Assembly (NCBI GenBank): GCA_964036045.1
Contig: OZ038392.1
Coordinates: forward strand, 25,114,663 to 25,178,662
DNA length: 64,000 nucleotides
Source: Eutreptiella sp. 'Long Island Sound 2002'
Lineage: Eukaryota > Euglenozoa > Euglenophyceae > Eutreptiales > Eutreptiaceae
Direction: 5' to 3'
This document shows positions 12,326 to 23,280 of the stretch, one piece after another. The notes beneath the pieces were generated by a model. The model was given only the letters and a program-made list of their open reading frames with translations, was not told where the DNA came from and did no database searches. Positions within the stretch are counted from its first letter, which is position 1; each line of letters opens with the position of its first letter. A program made the position numbers and the translations under genes.

Positions 12326-14067
12326 TGATCTTGTGGCTGGTCTGGTTGTTCCTGGCTTCCCTGGTCCGTGCTCCGTCCTCCCTTTGTGTCTTCTCTGTTG
12401 TGGGTCCGTGTGGTGGTGTTGGTGGCTGAGGCGTCACTGAAGCCGTCACTCGTGTGTTGTGTTTTGTTGTTCCTCTCAGTTCCTCCCTGGTCTGCTCTGA
12501 TTGTTCTCTCATTTGTGGTCTGTGGTCTCTGGTCACTGGTCGCTACGCTCTCGGCTCACTCACTCTCACCCTTGTCACTCTGCTCCTTACTGTGACTTGA
12601 CATCTTAGTGGCGCCTGGTTCAGACGCCTGGTTCCCCACAACACTAGGCTCTCCTAAAGGGAAATGTACACATGTGAGCGGTCACCGGTGGTGGCAGGCT
12701 GATGATTGACAGGCGAAAATACAGGGCTTGCCTAACACACGGTAGAAGAAACTGAAGACCCGTGCGGAAACTGGACTTGCATGACCCACACACAGTAAGG
12801 AAAGAAGAACCTGTGCGGGACTGACCAACTGAGGTTAAACTCTGGCACCTGAGATACTCTGTTTGGACACAACTCTGACACTGTAACTGAAGTTCTGAAC
12901 ACCCACTGGAAAACTGATGGAATGATGACTGCAATTCTGGACCAACTGACTGGGTAAACCTATCAACCTTTGCTAACCTTCAACACATTGGACTTTCTGA
13001 CTTACTAACTGACCTATGGCGAAAAACTGTTTGACTGCAGGTGTGACTTGTGGCAATTAAGCTATGTCTGCCTGCTGTGGCTCGTGGTAGTGGCTCGTGG
13101 TTTCTGTTCTGGGTGTCGGTCTGACTGCTTCTGCTGGCTGTGTAATTTACATGCAGCGACTGGTCATGGCCGTTGGCACAAGCCATACAACACACAACAT
13201 ATAACTGGCGAATCAGTTTCAGCCACACTAGGCACTTCGAAACTACTCAGCTTGAACAAAAACTGCAAACAAATTGCAAACACCACTAACTGTCAACCTG
13301 TGCAAACTGTCATGAATCAACACACAGTAAACTTTAAAAATGAACCTTGACCTGAACCAACATGACTGTCTGTAGCTGTGAATAGGGCAAAGGATTGTAA
13401 CCATTATAAAAAGGCCGCTCGCTGGCGTCGTCCTGGCCGTCGCCCTTGTTGGCGTTGCCGTCGCTCTCCTTGGCGTTGTCGTCGCCCGTGTTGGCGTCGT
13501 CGCCGTTCATCAGTGTCCGCTCAAGATTTGAAACACTGATACCGATCACTAAAATTTGTTGGTGGCGCCGTACTGGCACCTCAGTTCGACCTCTCAACTT
13601 TTTCAAGACTGGGACAATAGGAGAAAGACCTTCATCAATGTCATAGTTGGCGAAGGACAGGAAGGGTTGCAAACTCCACAAGAATTTTCGAACCAGGAGT
13701 GGGATTTTGACCTTGGTGCAGTCGATAACTGGACTTCAGCCTCAAACGGCGTTCCTCACGCTGACTCTGTAAAGACTCATCCTTTGTTTCGAGTGCACAG
13801 TCATTTGGCGCAGCACTGTCAAACTCATCCACACCACGAGCAGTGACAACAGAGTGGTTGGTGGGTCTTCTTCAGTTGTGCTGAGCATTCTGTTAGGCGG
13901 CGAAGCTGCCGGTTTGTTGTGTCTGGACAAACATCCTTCTGTCTCTGCGGCGGATGCTGCTGAGCTGCCAAGACACTGATTTGAGACCGGATCAAGAACG
14001 CAAATGCAGAACTCACTCTCCTCTGACCCTGAGTGCCTCATAAGCCAAGTGATAATCACTGAATCGG
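12326..14067. other. Interior of the TIR element, no identified gene
   Basis: About 1.7 kb flanked by the repeat arms. Minus-strand ORFs at 13334-13681 (115 aa, with an Asp/Gly/Asn-rich stretch) and 13742-14176 (144 aa) are the longest. Neither shows a family motif I recognise, and codons change frame between them. The region is rich in CTGAC/AACTG words. It could be a decayed capture of host sequence. I see no DDE transposase signature. Confidence 0.4.
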
Positions 14068-14497
14068 CTTGTAACTGCAGAAACAGGCTTGTAACTGCAC
14101 TGAGATGTCTATGGGTAGACCTTGACTTTGATTCCTCTTGTTTATGGAATGTTTGAGGACTGATCGGCAAAGCCAAAACTCTAGAACTCTGAACTCAATA
14201 GCAAACAAGCAGGGCACAGACATGGCAAAGAACTCGAATACCCAGTTGTTGAGAGGTCCGTGTATCCCAGAGTCCAGAGCTCCAAAGGGGCAAGAAAGCC
14301 CTTGTGGCATGAGCCCTTGGCAAGAGCCGACTCAGGCTCGTATCATACCCTAATAGAATAGGAGACATAAAGTACATTGCAGAGCTATAATCAAGTATAC
14401 ATAAATCACACAACAGAACAACGAAAGTCGCAACATTTCGGGTCTATCCGCTCTCCTCTTCTGTGTGCATGCGCTGTGCGCTTCGCGCGTGTGCCGA
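14068..14497 (+). repeat. Third, direct copy of the TIR tip
   Basis: This block repeats 11175-11592 in the same orientation. It stops abruptly at CGCGTGTGC, where the reverse-complement right arm begins. The right end of the element is thus a direct plus inverted copy lying back to back, as expected from a second, truncated copy or aberrant repair of the hairpin. Confidence 0.85.
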
Positions 14498-14498
14498 T

Positions 14499-15528
14499 TG
14501 ACAGTGAGGGACAGTCGGATGATGCCAGCAGGCCAACAAGCATTTTCTTTTGCCATGTCTGAGTCACGGTTGGGTCATGTCGTCAGCAGTTGATTTACTG
14601 TTCACATCAGAATACCCTGGCGGATCGGAGGCGCAAGCCTGACAACGACCAGTGGTTGATACGCTCAGTTCTGCAGCGTGGTTGATACGCTCAGTTCTGC
14701 AGCCACCATCTGTCTTCATTCCAATTTTCAGATTCAGATTCAGAATTCTTTTTCCAATCTTGCATTGTCTAATTCCTCCGAGCAAGCTCTCCGGCATTAG
14801 GGGAGAGTCGCTGCGCCACTCCCTACTTTTTACTTTGTGCCCTACAGTGTGTGTGTACAGCTCACTGGCACTTACTGAGTTTACATGTACACTGGGTCCT
14901 TTTACCAGATGGGACAGACAGTTTTTATTTCCGCCGCCCGCCCCAACCATCCTCACCGCCCGGCTTAGGGGAGTGTAAGGGAACCAGTGAGCGAGGGTCG
15001 GAGGGAGGGAGCGAGTGAGTGAACGATGGGCGAGGCGTAGTGTGAGCCCGAGTGAGTGAGAGAGCGAGCGAGGAAAGCCAGAGCGAGCACACGCGCGAAG
15101 CGCACAGCGCATGCACACAGAGGAGGAGATCGGATAGACCAGAAATTTTGCGACTTTCGTTGTTCTGTTGTGTGATGTATGTATACTTGATAAGCTCTGC
15201 AATGTACTTTATGTCTCCTATTCGATTAGGGTATGATACGAGCCTGAATCGGCTCTTGCCATTGGCTCTTGCCAAGGGCTCTTGCCACAAGGGCTTTCTT
15301 GCCCCTTTGGAAGCCTGGACTCAGGGATACACGGACCTCTCAACAACTGGGTATTCGAGTTCTTTGCCATGTCCGTGCCGTGCTTGTTTGCTATTGAGTT
15401 CGGAGTTCTAGAGTTTTGGCTTTGCCGATCAGTCCTCAAACATTCCATAAACAAGAGGAATCAAAGTCAAGGTCTACCCATAGACATCTCAGTGCAGTTA
15501 CAAGCCTGTTTCTGCAGTTACAAGCCGA
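14499..15528 (-). repeat. Right terminal inverted repeat of the TIR element
   Basis: Reverse complement of 11169-12180. The outer tip keeps both CTTGTAACTGC motifs. Small differences from the left arm include an extra GCTCTTGCCATTG duplication near 15250-15280. Confidence 0.85.
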
Positions 15529-15718
15529 TTGTCCCTATTGGGATGGGCCCTATGAGGTCGTGGCCAAGAAGGCGCACGACCTCTATGTTATCCAAGTGGA
15601 CCAACGGAGGTTAGTTGACGTCCACGTTGATTGTTTGATGAAACCGGTCAACTCCCCTCGCTCTTCCGTGCCTCTAAATTACACGGAGGAGGTTGCTAGA
15701 GTGCCCTCCCAGTCTTAG
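15529..15718 (+). CDS. pol: E1 Pol, integrase C-terminal GPY module (severed)
   Basis: Continuation of the E1 integrase after the TIR insertion. The residues WDGPYEVVAKK followed by a beta-rich stretch match the GPY/F module of Gypsy integrases; the same place in E4 reads WEGPFAV (about 62815). It ends at a TAG codon (15716-15718) after SQS. Confidence 0.75.
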
Positions 15719-16174
15719 GAGGACACCTATAATGTCAAGAAAATATTAAGTCACCGTACTTACCGCAGAAGACTTCTCTTCAAGGTGCGGTCGGAGGGTT
15801 ATACCAAAGATTGGGATACCGAGGAACCCGTTGAAACCTTCTTATCATCCTACAACAAAGTTTGGAGAGATTACTTGCAGAAACAGAATCTCACCCAAAC
15901 CGTTGACATCCTTGCCCACCTTGGTGGACCGCTCTCACGAGCGTGCCACGAAAAGAAAACCCTAACCAATATGGATATATTATTGTTTGGGGAAGGGAGG
16001 AGAGAGAGAGAAGCGGTGGGAGACAGGAAAGAAGATGTGCATGCACGGCGCGCTCCTCGGTTACAAAAATCCCCACCGGAGCAGGGCAGTGGGTACCGCA
16101 GGTTTACCCCACCGTCTACCTCTCTCACCGCTAAAGGCTTGAGAGTCCTTGGGGTGGGGTGGCGTGGCATATAG
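15719..16174 (+). pseudogene. E1 chromodomain, cut off by an in-frame stop
   Basis: After the TAG at 15716 the same frame stays open to 16174. It encodes a chromodomain: YNVKKIL, then FKVRSEGYTKDWDTEEP, then a helix with W-x-DYL, aligning with the chromodomains of E2, E3 and E4. Chromodomains steer integration towards marked chromatin in this retrotransposon clade. The real end of the protein is probably near 15960; the rest overlaps the purine tract and LTR. Confidence 0.7.
15989..16035 (+). other. E1 candidate polypurine tract
   Basis: An almost pure purine run (GGGGAAGGGAGGAGAGAGAG onward to GAAAGAAGA) directly precedes TGTGCATGC at 16036, the inferred first bases of the 3' LTR. It would prime plus-strand synthesis. 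The LTR start is not verified because the 5' LTR start is outside the window. Confidence 0.5.
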
Positions 16175-19094
16175 CCTGGGGCGGAAGTGGGACGTGTTCT
16201 TGCGGGGGTCTTAATGCCATTCAAACCCCTATCCTTGGGTCTTACTGGAGCACTCACACTACCACCAGGACTACTGCCACAAGTCCTGCCCACGATGACG
16301 CCCCCCGTCAAGGGTGCTAACAACGTGGCGAGCACTTCCCGAAGACTCTACCGGGTTGTGCGCATGGTGGTGTTTGCAAGGTTTCGGAGTGCCGCCCCGT
16401 ACCGAAACCACGACCCCACGACCGTCCCTGACCCGTGACCCAAGCCAACGAGCTAAATCATTTGCTCACAATGGCGAAGGGCTTGAAAACTTCGTTGGGT
16501 TGGCGGGTACAACCCATTTTCCCTTTTTGTGTTGGGCGTGATGGTTTTCCACCGATTTGCCCTTGTCCACACGAGGGTAGGTATACAAGGCACGAAGTAC
16601 TCGTGTGGCTGACATTACGTGGAAAAAATTTCGTGGCGTGCAAAATTGCCACTACATACGGCGAGGACTTAAGCCTAGAGGGAGGGGTCGTCCTCTACAA
16701 TACAAGTATTCTAATATGAATTGCAATGGGTGCCTTTGCCCCGTCACTCTATGAGTGGGTGGGGTCTTCAAAGGCAGAGAGTGGCGTTGCGGATTTGGGC
16801 CATCTCCTCCGCCTGGGTATTTGTTCCCGGTCGCTATGCGTGCCCGGGTTGGGAGTCGGTACCCTCCATTGCCATTGCATGGGGCCGCATGCTGGCTTGG
16901 TGTGCTCTTCATGTCCTTGATGAATTTCGCGGGGGAATTCCTGCCTGCAACGAGAGGGAACAGACAATATGATGAAAAGGGCGAGTGTGCACATGCATAT
17001 GTTTATGAGAGAATATGTATATTAATGTTTTCTCTAGAGTTCCCCACGAGTGGACTTGGATTTCCACAACACCCGAGGGGTCCTCTATCCCAGCACCCAA
17101 CCAAACGGGTTGTGATATGGGCGTGGCATTTTTCTTTATAGAGACCCGTGCGTGGACTTGGATTTCCACAACACACACGAGTCTCTCTGTCCGAGACACA
17201 CCAAAACCGGGTGTGCCCGTGGCCAATGGTAGCGTGTGTGTGCGCATGCCATTAATTTAGTTACGGAATTATATGGTTGCCTATTACGTTGGTTATCACC
17301 CGCCCCCCGAACAAGCAAGACCTAGGTTGACACCTACCTTTGGGGTTTTGTAGCCGTGTACACCGGCCCAAGTTTACACACGGAGGTGTAAACATGAACC
17401 GTCATACACGGTGTAGAGGGGTTGGGGGAGTAAAACTCCTTCGGGGCGTGTCATCGTGCCCCCGGGGAGTAGGGTGGGCTGATAGACCAGCGGGACCGTA
17501 CGGGCGACCTCCCCAATCTGCAACCTGGAGGTGACCCCCTGCGCTACGGCCCGCCGGTGGCACACCCACCGGCAAAGGTAACACGCGAGCTAACCTAAGT
17601 GTTTTTACGCACGCCCCCAAGACACACACGAACACCAAGCAACAAGGTGGCGTATCTATACACGTGTTCTATTGTGGATATGCTTACTGTTTGTTGTGTG
17701 TACGTGAGTAGTTTGTGGAAGCTCTTGCACGTGCCGTATGTGTGGAGTGCCCCCATCACGTGCCCCAAGGCCGCCACCGCGAGACCCACACTCTGTGATG
17801 CCCTCCGGGCGAGTGTGTGCCCCCGGGCCCTGCCAATGGGTGTGCGCGCACAAGTGTGTCTTGTGTTTGTCGGTGTGCATCGCTCTATTATGTGTATATA
17901 TGATATATATACGTAGTATGGCTCCTAGGTGAGGGGTTAGCAGTGAGGTCAGGTTATTATTACATGGTTATGAGGTTTGTCTATTTAAGTGTGTCTACTC
18001 ACACCCTCATCCCATCTCCGTACCTCCTCCTTTACCCTCTATGTGATGCATCACGTGTGACACACATGCTCAGTTAGACATCCACACGGACACGACCCTT
18101 GGCTGAGCAGTGCCCGTATCGTACAGTCACAACCGTGACTGGTTCATTCATCCTGGTCCGTTCCACACGATCATCTTTCTTTGGTGTCTGGTGTGTTTGA
18201 CAAGTGGGCCTTTGGCTAGGACTTGTCTCGGTCTTTTACAAGCAAGTAATCAAGCAAGTTTACATCTTACAAGCAAGAGCTCACTCATTACTACAAGCGT
18301 TACGGGCAAGCACACCAAGAACATCAAGCACATCAAGCCCTCATAAACGATCTAAAGCACGTGGGTGCAAGGTGTGGGCATCGTACCCGTGTTTTGGTTT
18401 GTGCCTAAATGATCGTCGATCATTTACCCTGAGGCCATCGTGACCTCTTTCCTCTACTTAGTGAGCTACCGTGCGCACTGTGGGGCCATCGTGGCCGTGT
18501 TTATTAGTGGGCCTAAGCATGCACAAGACAGAGGCAGGCACAAGACGGTGATGCATCGCAAGGCAACAATATGGCAAGATCACGGTGTTCACTGTTCCAA
18601 AGTGTGAAAAAAGGGCTGTGGTGGCTGTAAGGACTGTTACCACGGTTGCCCCGCGTTGCACTGCGAGACAGGACCGTTAGCCCCCCGTGGTAGCAGTCCC
18701 CTGGCCGAAGACCATCAGGTTTTGTTGCGTCGCTTGTGAATGTTTCCCTGGCCTCTATCTCTTTTATCCCTCGTCCTCCCTTGTGCAGGCACAGTCCTAC
18801 GTTGCTGTTTGACACTCCCGTCCATTCTCCTGGCAGTTTTTTCCAAAAGTGAAATTTTTGCACTTTCGCGTCGCACCGCTTCGCATGTACCATTACCTTC
18901 AGTTTTGTTTAAAAGTGTGATTTCACTTTGCCTTTAGTTTTAATTCTTTGAAAAACTACCTGCCCTTACCTGCTGGACCCCACATGCCTCATGCGACAAG
19001 CAAGGACCAGACTCTACGCGCAACAGCTCGCGATTTCGCCTACTACCTATTGCGGGACCTGCGGGATCCCGTTCATCAATTTGTGTATTCCGGC

Positions 19095-19180
19095 GGTGGT
19101 TCGATTCCCACCGATCGGAGCTACTCCAGCGGCCGTGCGGCCGGCTCCGGTATTGCCTGCGTAGGTTCGATTCCCTATCG
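19095..19180 (+). other. Two tRNA T-arm-like (B-box) motifs
   Basis: GGTGGTTCGATTCCCACC at about 19095 and TAGGTTCGATTCCCTAT at about 19162 each form a T-stem and loop and are followed by a GCGGA/CGGA-like acceptor tail. I could not fold a full tRNA around either: no convincing A box or anticodon arm. They may be relics of tRNA-derived short elements. Confidence 0.35.
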
Positions 19181-19394
19181 GGCGGAATCTGCTCACTCGT
19201 GATTTGCTGCTGTTTGTGACTGCTACGTTCCTCTTGGGCATGTACTTCCTGCCCGTGGCAGTCGTTTTAAGTGGGGGGGTGAAGCAGGTCACAACCCTAC
19301 CCAGGCATTTTACCCCTAAGGGAGCATTATTTGGCCCTATCTATGGGATATATGTGGGATAGGGTATATCATCTTCCATTTCCTTGTTAGGAAC

Positions 19395-19398
19395 ATAG
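19395..19398. repeat. Target-site duplication of E2, left copy
   Basis: ATAG directly before the first base of the left E2 LTR; repeated directly after the right LTR at 35848-35851. Confidence 0.75.
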
Positions 19399-21771
19399 TG
19401 ACGCGTTCCCGTGGGGGGCCGGCCACGGGACGCTGCGGTGACACGCACAGGTGAGCAGGCAGGCAAAGCACTACGCTCACAAGGGCATCAATACGCTCGT
19501 GTCATGTGACAAAGCGTTTCAGGATCCTTGCCACTCTGCAACAAGGGAACGAAAGTATGTACAGCAACACATCAGGATATGTACACATGGGGTTAAGACT
19601 GGACTGGGGTAAGGGCATTACAGGACAATAGACACTCTATCCCAACTCGTATCCCAATCCCAGGTCCGACCCTCTCAGTGGCTGGTGAGGGCGGGGGCTC
19701 AAACACAACCCATGCCCTGCTCAGTCCGGACCCTGAAACCCTGCCAATACGGGGGGTGTCCCGCCCTGCCACAGGCGAGTTCCTGGAAACCAAGTGGCTC
19801 CAAGGCCAACCGACAATGGCTCCCTATTCTCCCCTAACGACAGGTTCTAACCCCCCTCTGAGCCAGAGATATGGCCCCGCCATTATCCCTCAGGAGTTGG
19901 TAGCTGAAAATGGGCTGTTTCAGCCCAAACTGATATTAGCATGAAAAACTCCAAAATTGACCCCTCGTCCGGACCCGCCAGAGGTAGGGACGAGGCATCT
20001 GACCCTTTGTCCTTCGCATACTAACTCCTTGGAGCCCTCACCCAACCTGGTTCCCTCTGAGGTCCCGGCATCAGGGCACCACGGGTTTGTCACGTGGGGT
20101 CATGATTGCCAAAATGGCAAAATCGGCCGTCTCGGGCGACCGTCCAGGGTAGGAGATCTTGGCGATATTGACGCGCCAAGCCTTGATTCACAACCCTTGA
20201 TATCCCCTTTGCTCCCATGCCCTGGGTTATCGCTTGCTGTCACGCCGGCTGCTTACTGTTCACCGAGGGGATGACCACACGGACGGGGCAGAAAGCAACA
20301 TGCGGTGCAAAGGTGGGGATCGTGGATCGCACCAAAAGTTGAATGGCTCCGGATGAGCCGGAGGAGCAAATACGAAACTCAAGGGCGTTCAACCCTTGGT
20401 CATATGCTACAATATGCGCACTTTGATCCTGGCTAGATCCCGTGCCCCATGGAGATATGGTAATTCCAATATGGCATACAATGGCAAAAACAGCGAAATT
20501 TGGCCAAAACGGCCCGCACTCATGATTCCATATCTCCATGGCCGCGGCAACACCTCAATCCTTGAAGCACACTATTTGTGGGAAAAAGTGCATATATCGG
20601 CGATATTGGCATGAACATATCCTTGGGACCTTGAGGAGCAAAAATATGAGTAAACACCTTTGGAGTAGGCCCATAGTAGGTGCTTTCAAACATGCACACT
20701 ATGGTTAGATTGTCTCCGCCCACTCGTGTCATTAGTGCTTGCATATGAGCGCGTGTGCAAAGAGGCAATGTGGCACGCGTGCTCACAAGGCGACGTAATA
20801 TAAAATAGAAGACAAGGTTGTAAAAATCAACCATGCCATCCACGATGTCCTTCGTGGTCTCTACTTTACATATTGCCTTGGTTCGAGGCTCAACTCCCCA
20901 TAGGCTTCGAATACGAGCCTCGGGGGTTTGGCCATTTTGGCCTAATTTTCGACCAAAACTTGCCCTCTTTTGAAAATAGCATTTTGGTACGCATTGAATT
21001 GCGTGGAGCCATCGTTGAGTGGGCTCGAAAAACGAAAATGGCCTCGGGCTTTTGGTCTTGTGAGCCTCGTGTTCGGTCATTAACGTTCATGCTCACAAGG
21101 CCACAAAGTTGGCGTTTGCGCACGCAAACGACTTGGGTTTGCGAGACCCATAGGCTGCCTAAAACACCGCCATTGCCCGCTTCCCTAAGCAAGATGATAT
21201 GCCCGCGTGAAAGGGGCATGGATGAAAGACATAGGGGGGAGACGTAGGGTACCGTGCGAACTCTTGGTCCTTGAGAAGCATGAGTTCGCACGATCGACGG
21301 AAAGCCTTGCGCGCTGATTTTCTCGAAAACGCAACGGCGAAAAATTCTGGTGAACACACCAGATGAAAGTACATTAAATACCCTCTAGATTCAGCACTTA
21401 AGTTCTCTTAGAACCTCACAGGTACTCGAGAAAAGTCAATCACAAAACTCGCCACGGAGAAGCGACGAAGGCGCGCGAACAGGCGACATCAGGCGGCGAT
21501 TTCACGACAATTAGAAATCGCGGTAGAAATCGGGTATTTCACCGATTTCCGACTGAAAATTGCCTAAGACAATAAAATTACGGTAATTCTACATCGATTT
21601 ATTGGTTAGAAATCGGATTCCAGATTTCACGGGTTAGAGAACAGAGATAGCCGGTGTCAACGGCTTCCGCACGGGTGTGACGGCTCGCAGGCCTCTGGGC
21701 CATGGGCCATAACGGGTGTGACGGCTCACAGGCCTCCGGGCCATGGGCCATAGGTTCTGGGTACCGCTTCA
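19399..21771 (-). repeat. E2 3' LTR (left copy)
   Basis: Direct copy of 33003-35847 but shorter: a block of about 473 bases present in the right LTR at 34151-34623 is missing here between 20547 and 20548. Termini are TG...CA. Point differences exist, for example around 19755-19780, so the insertion is not brand new. Confidence 0.92.
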
Positions 21772-21782
21772 CCCCCCTCCTT
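21772..21782 (-). other. E2 polypurine tract
   Basis: On the minus strand AAGGAGGGGGG stands directly before the LTR start TGAAGCGG. This is the usual position of the plus-strand primer and confirms the LTR edge and the element orientation. Nearly the same tract precedes the 3' LTRs of E3 and E5. Confidence 0.85.
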
Positions 21783-23280
21783 AGAGCAAACCCTGGGGGG
21801 GGCTCGATAACACCCAAGCATGGCAGCGGGTACCCAGGACCATTCCCTGAAGGGGGGGGGGTGTCACCTCCCACTTCAGGCCTATTCCCGGGTTAGGTTG
21901 CCCATCGCGATCCCACGGTGAAACAGGTATGATGCTGTAACTGTAAGTAACTGCAAGTATAGTATCAAGTATCAAGTATCAAGTCCCGGGTCCTGGCGGC
22001 GACTGTTCGGCATCCAAAGGACCCGTTAACCCATACCAGGCGCACCGGGTGCCGGCTGCTACGGTCACCACCACAGTGGCAGTGGCATACACAGCCAACA
22101 TAGGCGACACACGACGACCGAGGTGGTCCCACAGGTCGAGAGCGACCACAAAGATCCATCAGGCTACCCCAAGCTTCCCAAGGCCCGCCGACTGGGGAGA
22201 GTCCCCACGGGTCCTTCCTCGGGCGCACCATGTCCATATCCATACGATGCGAGTCCAGAGTGCCACAGCGGAACTCCTTAAGGGATCTTAAGGGAACTCC
22301 TCCTGAAGGGATCGGGCATCAAGGCCGTCTTTTCCCTCGCCCTATTACCACGAAGGCCATACATGAGGGAGTCCTCATGCAGTGTGGGCGGAGGCGTCGA
22401 CTCCTCAAACCACCAGTTTCCCAGGCAGACTGACCGAGGTCAGGAGCACCGGAGGCCGCCATCCGAATGCAAGTGCGTCTGCGAATCGGTAGGCTCACAC
22501 TGGGACTGACAGTGGCGGACCGCTGGGAGTGTAGTCAGGCAACTGGGCTTCCCGCCTGGCGCCATCAGGATCTCCACACATCACAGCGAATAGGGCAACA
22601 CGGTATCACGAGCACTCAAACAGTAGAATCTGTACTCAGGTACTGGTCCAGGCTGGACCAGGCAGCATGAACATGTACACGGCGACTCAAGGCGCCTCTG
22701 TATCCCGATTCGTGGTGAAAAACAGTCCATCCCTCAGCGATGGGCTGATGACACTTAACATACAGATGCACATATCCTGGAGGGCAGAAAAACAAGTAAT
22801 AATGTGGGTAAATAGGCGTGTAAACACGCTCTGGACAGAGCGCCAAACCACGCCACGGTCAGGATAAGGCAATGCAGGAGGGTGGACAGGAAAACGCCTG
22901 AGTTCAGGCCATATATAGTCTCGAGACACACGTCGACTGGTCTGGATTCCGCAAATGCCATGGAACCAGACCACACACCAAAAATCGCAATGCCGATGAC
23001 AGCGGCATCCGTTGCGCAACGTCGTATGGGCTTCAAGGCCCCAAGAGCTCAAAAAAATGAAGGTCAGTCGCCCTACCTGGTTTCCCAAGGATTCAGCAGG
23101 TGGGGAGTGACGAATAGAATTGAAGGAGAGGGGCCATCCTCCTCTGGATTCAGCAGGGGGGGGTATATGGCCACTGTGATGGCAGGTCACCGGAAGATGA
23201 GAGAGAGCAAGCAAGTGAGGGACGATCTGTCGGCCTCACAAGCGCCTCAAAGCACATCAGGGGAGAGCTCAGGGCGCTGA
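21783..23280 (-). other. E2 3' non-coding region
   Basis: About 1.5 kb between the pol stop codon and the polypurine tract. Apart from a small local duplication (AAGGGATCTTAAGGGAACTCC near 22280) I see no motif. A minus-strand ORF at 22687-23214 (175 aa) has no recognisable domain. Confidence 0.5.

Larger units (their letters stand above)
11169..15528. mobile_element. DNA transposon-like element with about 1-kb terminal inverted repeats
   Basis: Bases 11169-12180 recur as the reverse complement at 14499-15528, so the element folds into a long hairpin. It interrupts the E1 integrase: the reading goes from GDKTC to CPYWDGPYEVV across the insertion. TTGT occurs at both junctions (11165-11168 and 15529-15532) and may be a 4-bp target duplication, but the two tips differ by a small indel, so the exact ends are uncertain. 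The inner 1.9 kb holds no recognisable transposase. Long TIRs without transposase fit a non-autonomous Mutator-like or foldback element; the short duplication does not fit the usual 9 bp of Mutator. Confidence 0.8.
16036..19398 (+). repeat. E1 3' LTR, left part (before the E2 insertion)
   Basis: Non-coding DNA between the E1 purine tract and E2. Assigned to the 3' LTR because the sequence resuming after E2 ends in the E1 LTR terminus (36033-36075). It contains a 25-bp direct repeat around TGGACTTGGATTTCCACAAC (17051 and 17153), an AT-rich box (TATATATACG, about 17903), and a TTTAAG box near 17985 that could serve as a promoter. Two tRNA T-arm-like motifs lie at 19095-19180. With the part beyond E2 the LTR would be about 3.6 kb. 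Confidence 0.5.

Noticed and set aside
19080-19200. tRNA gene
   Set aside because: Only T-arm-like parts are present; no A box, D arm or anticodon arm could be folded.
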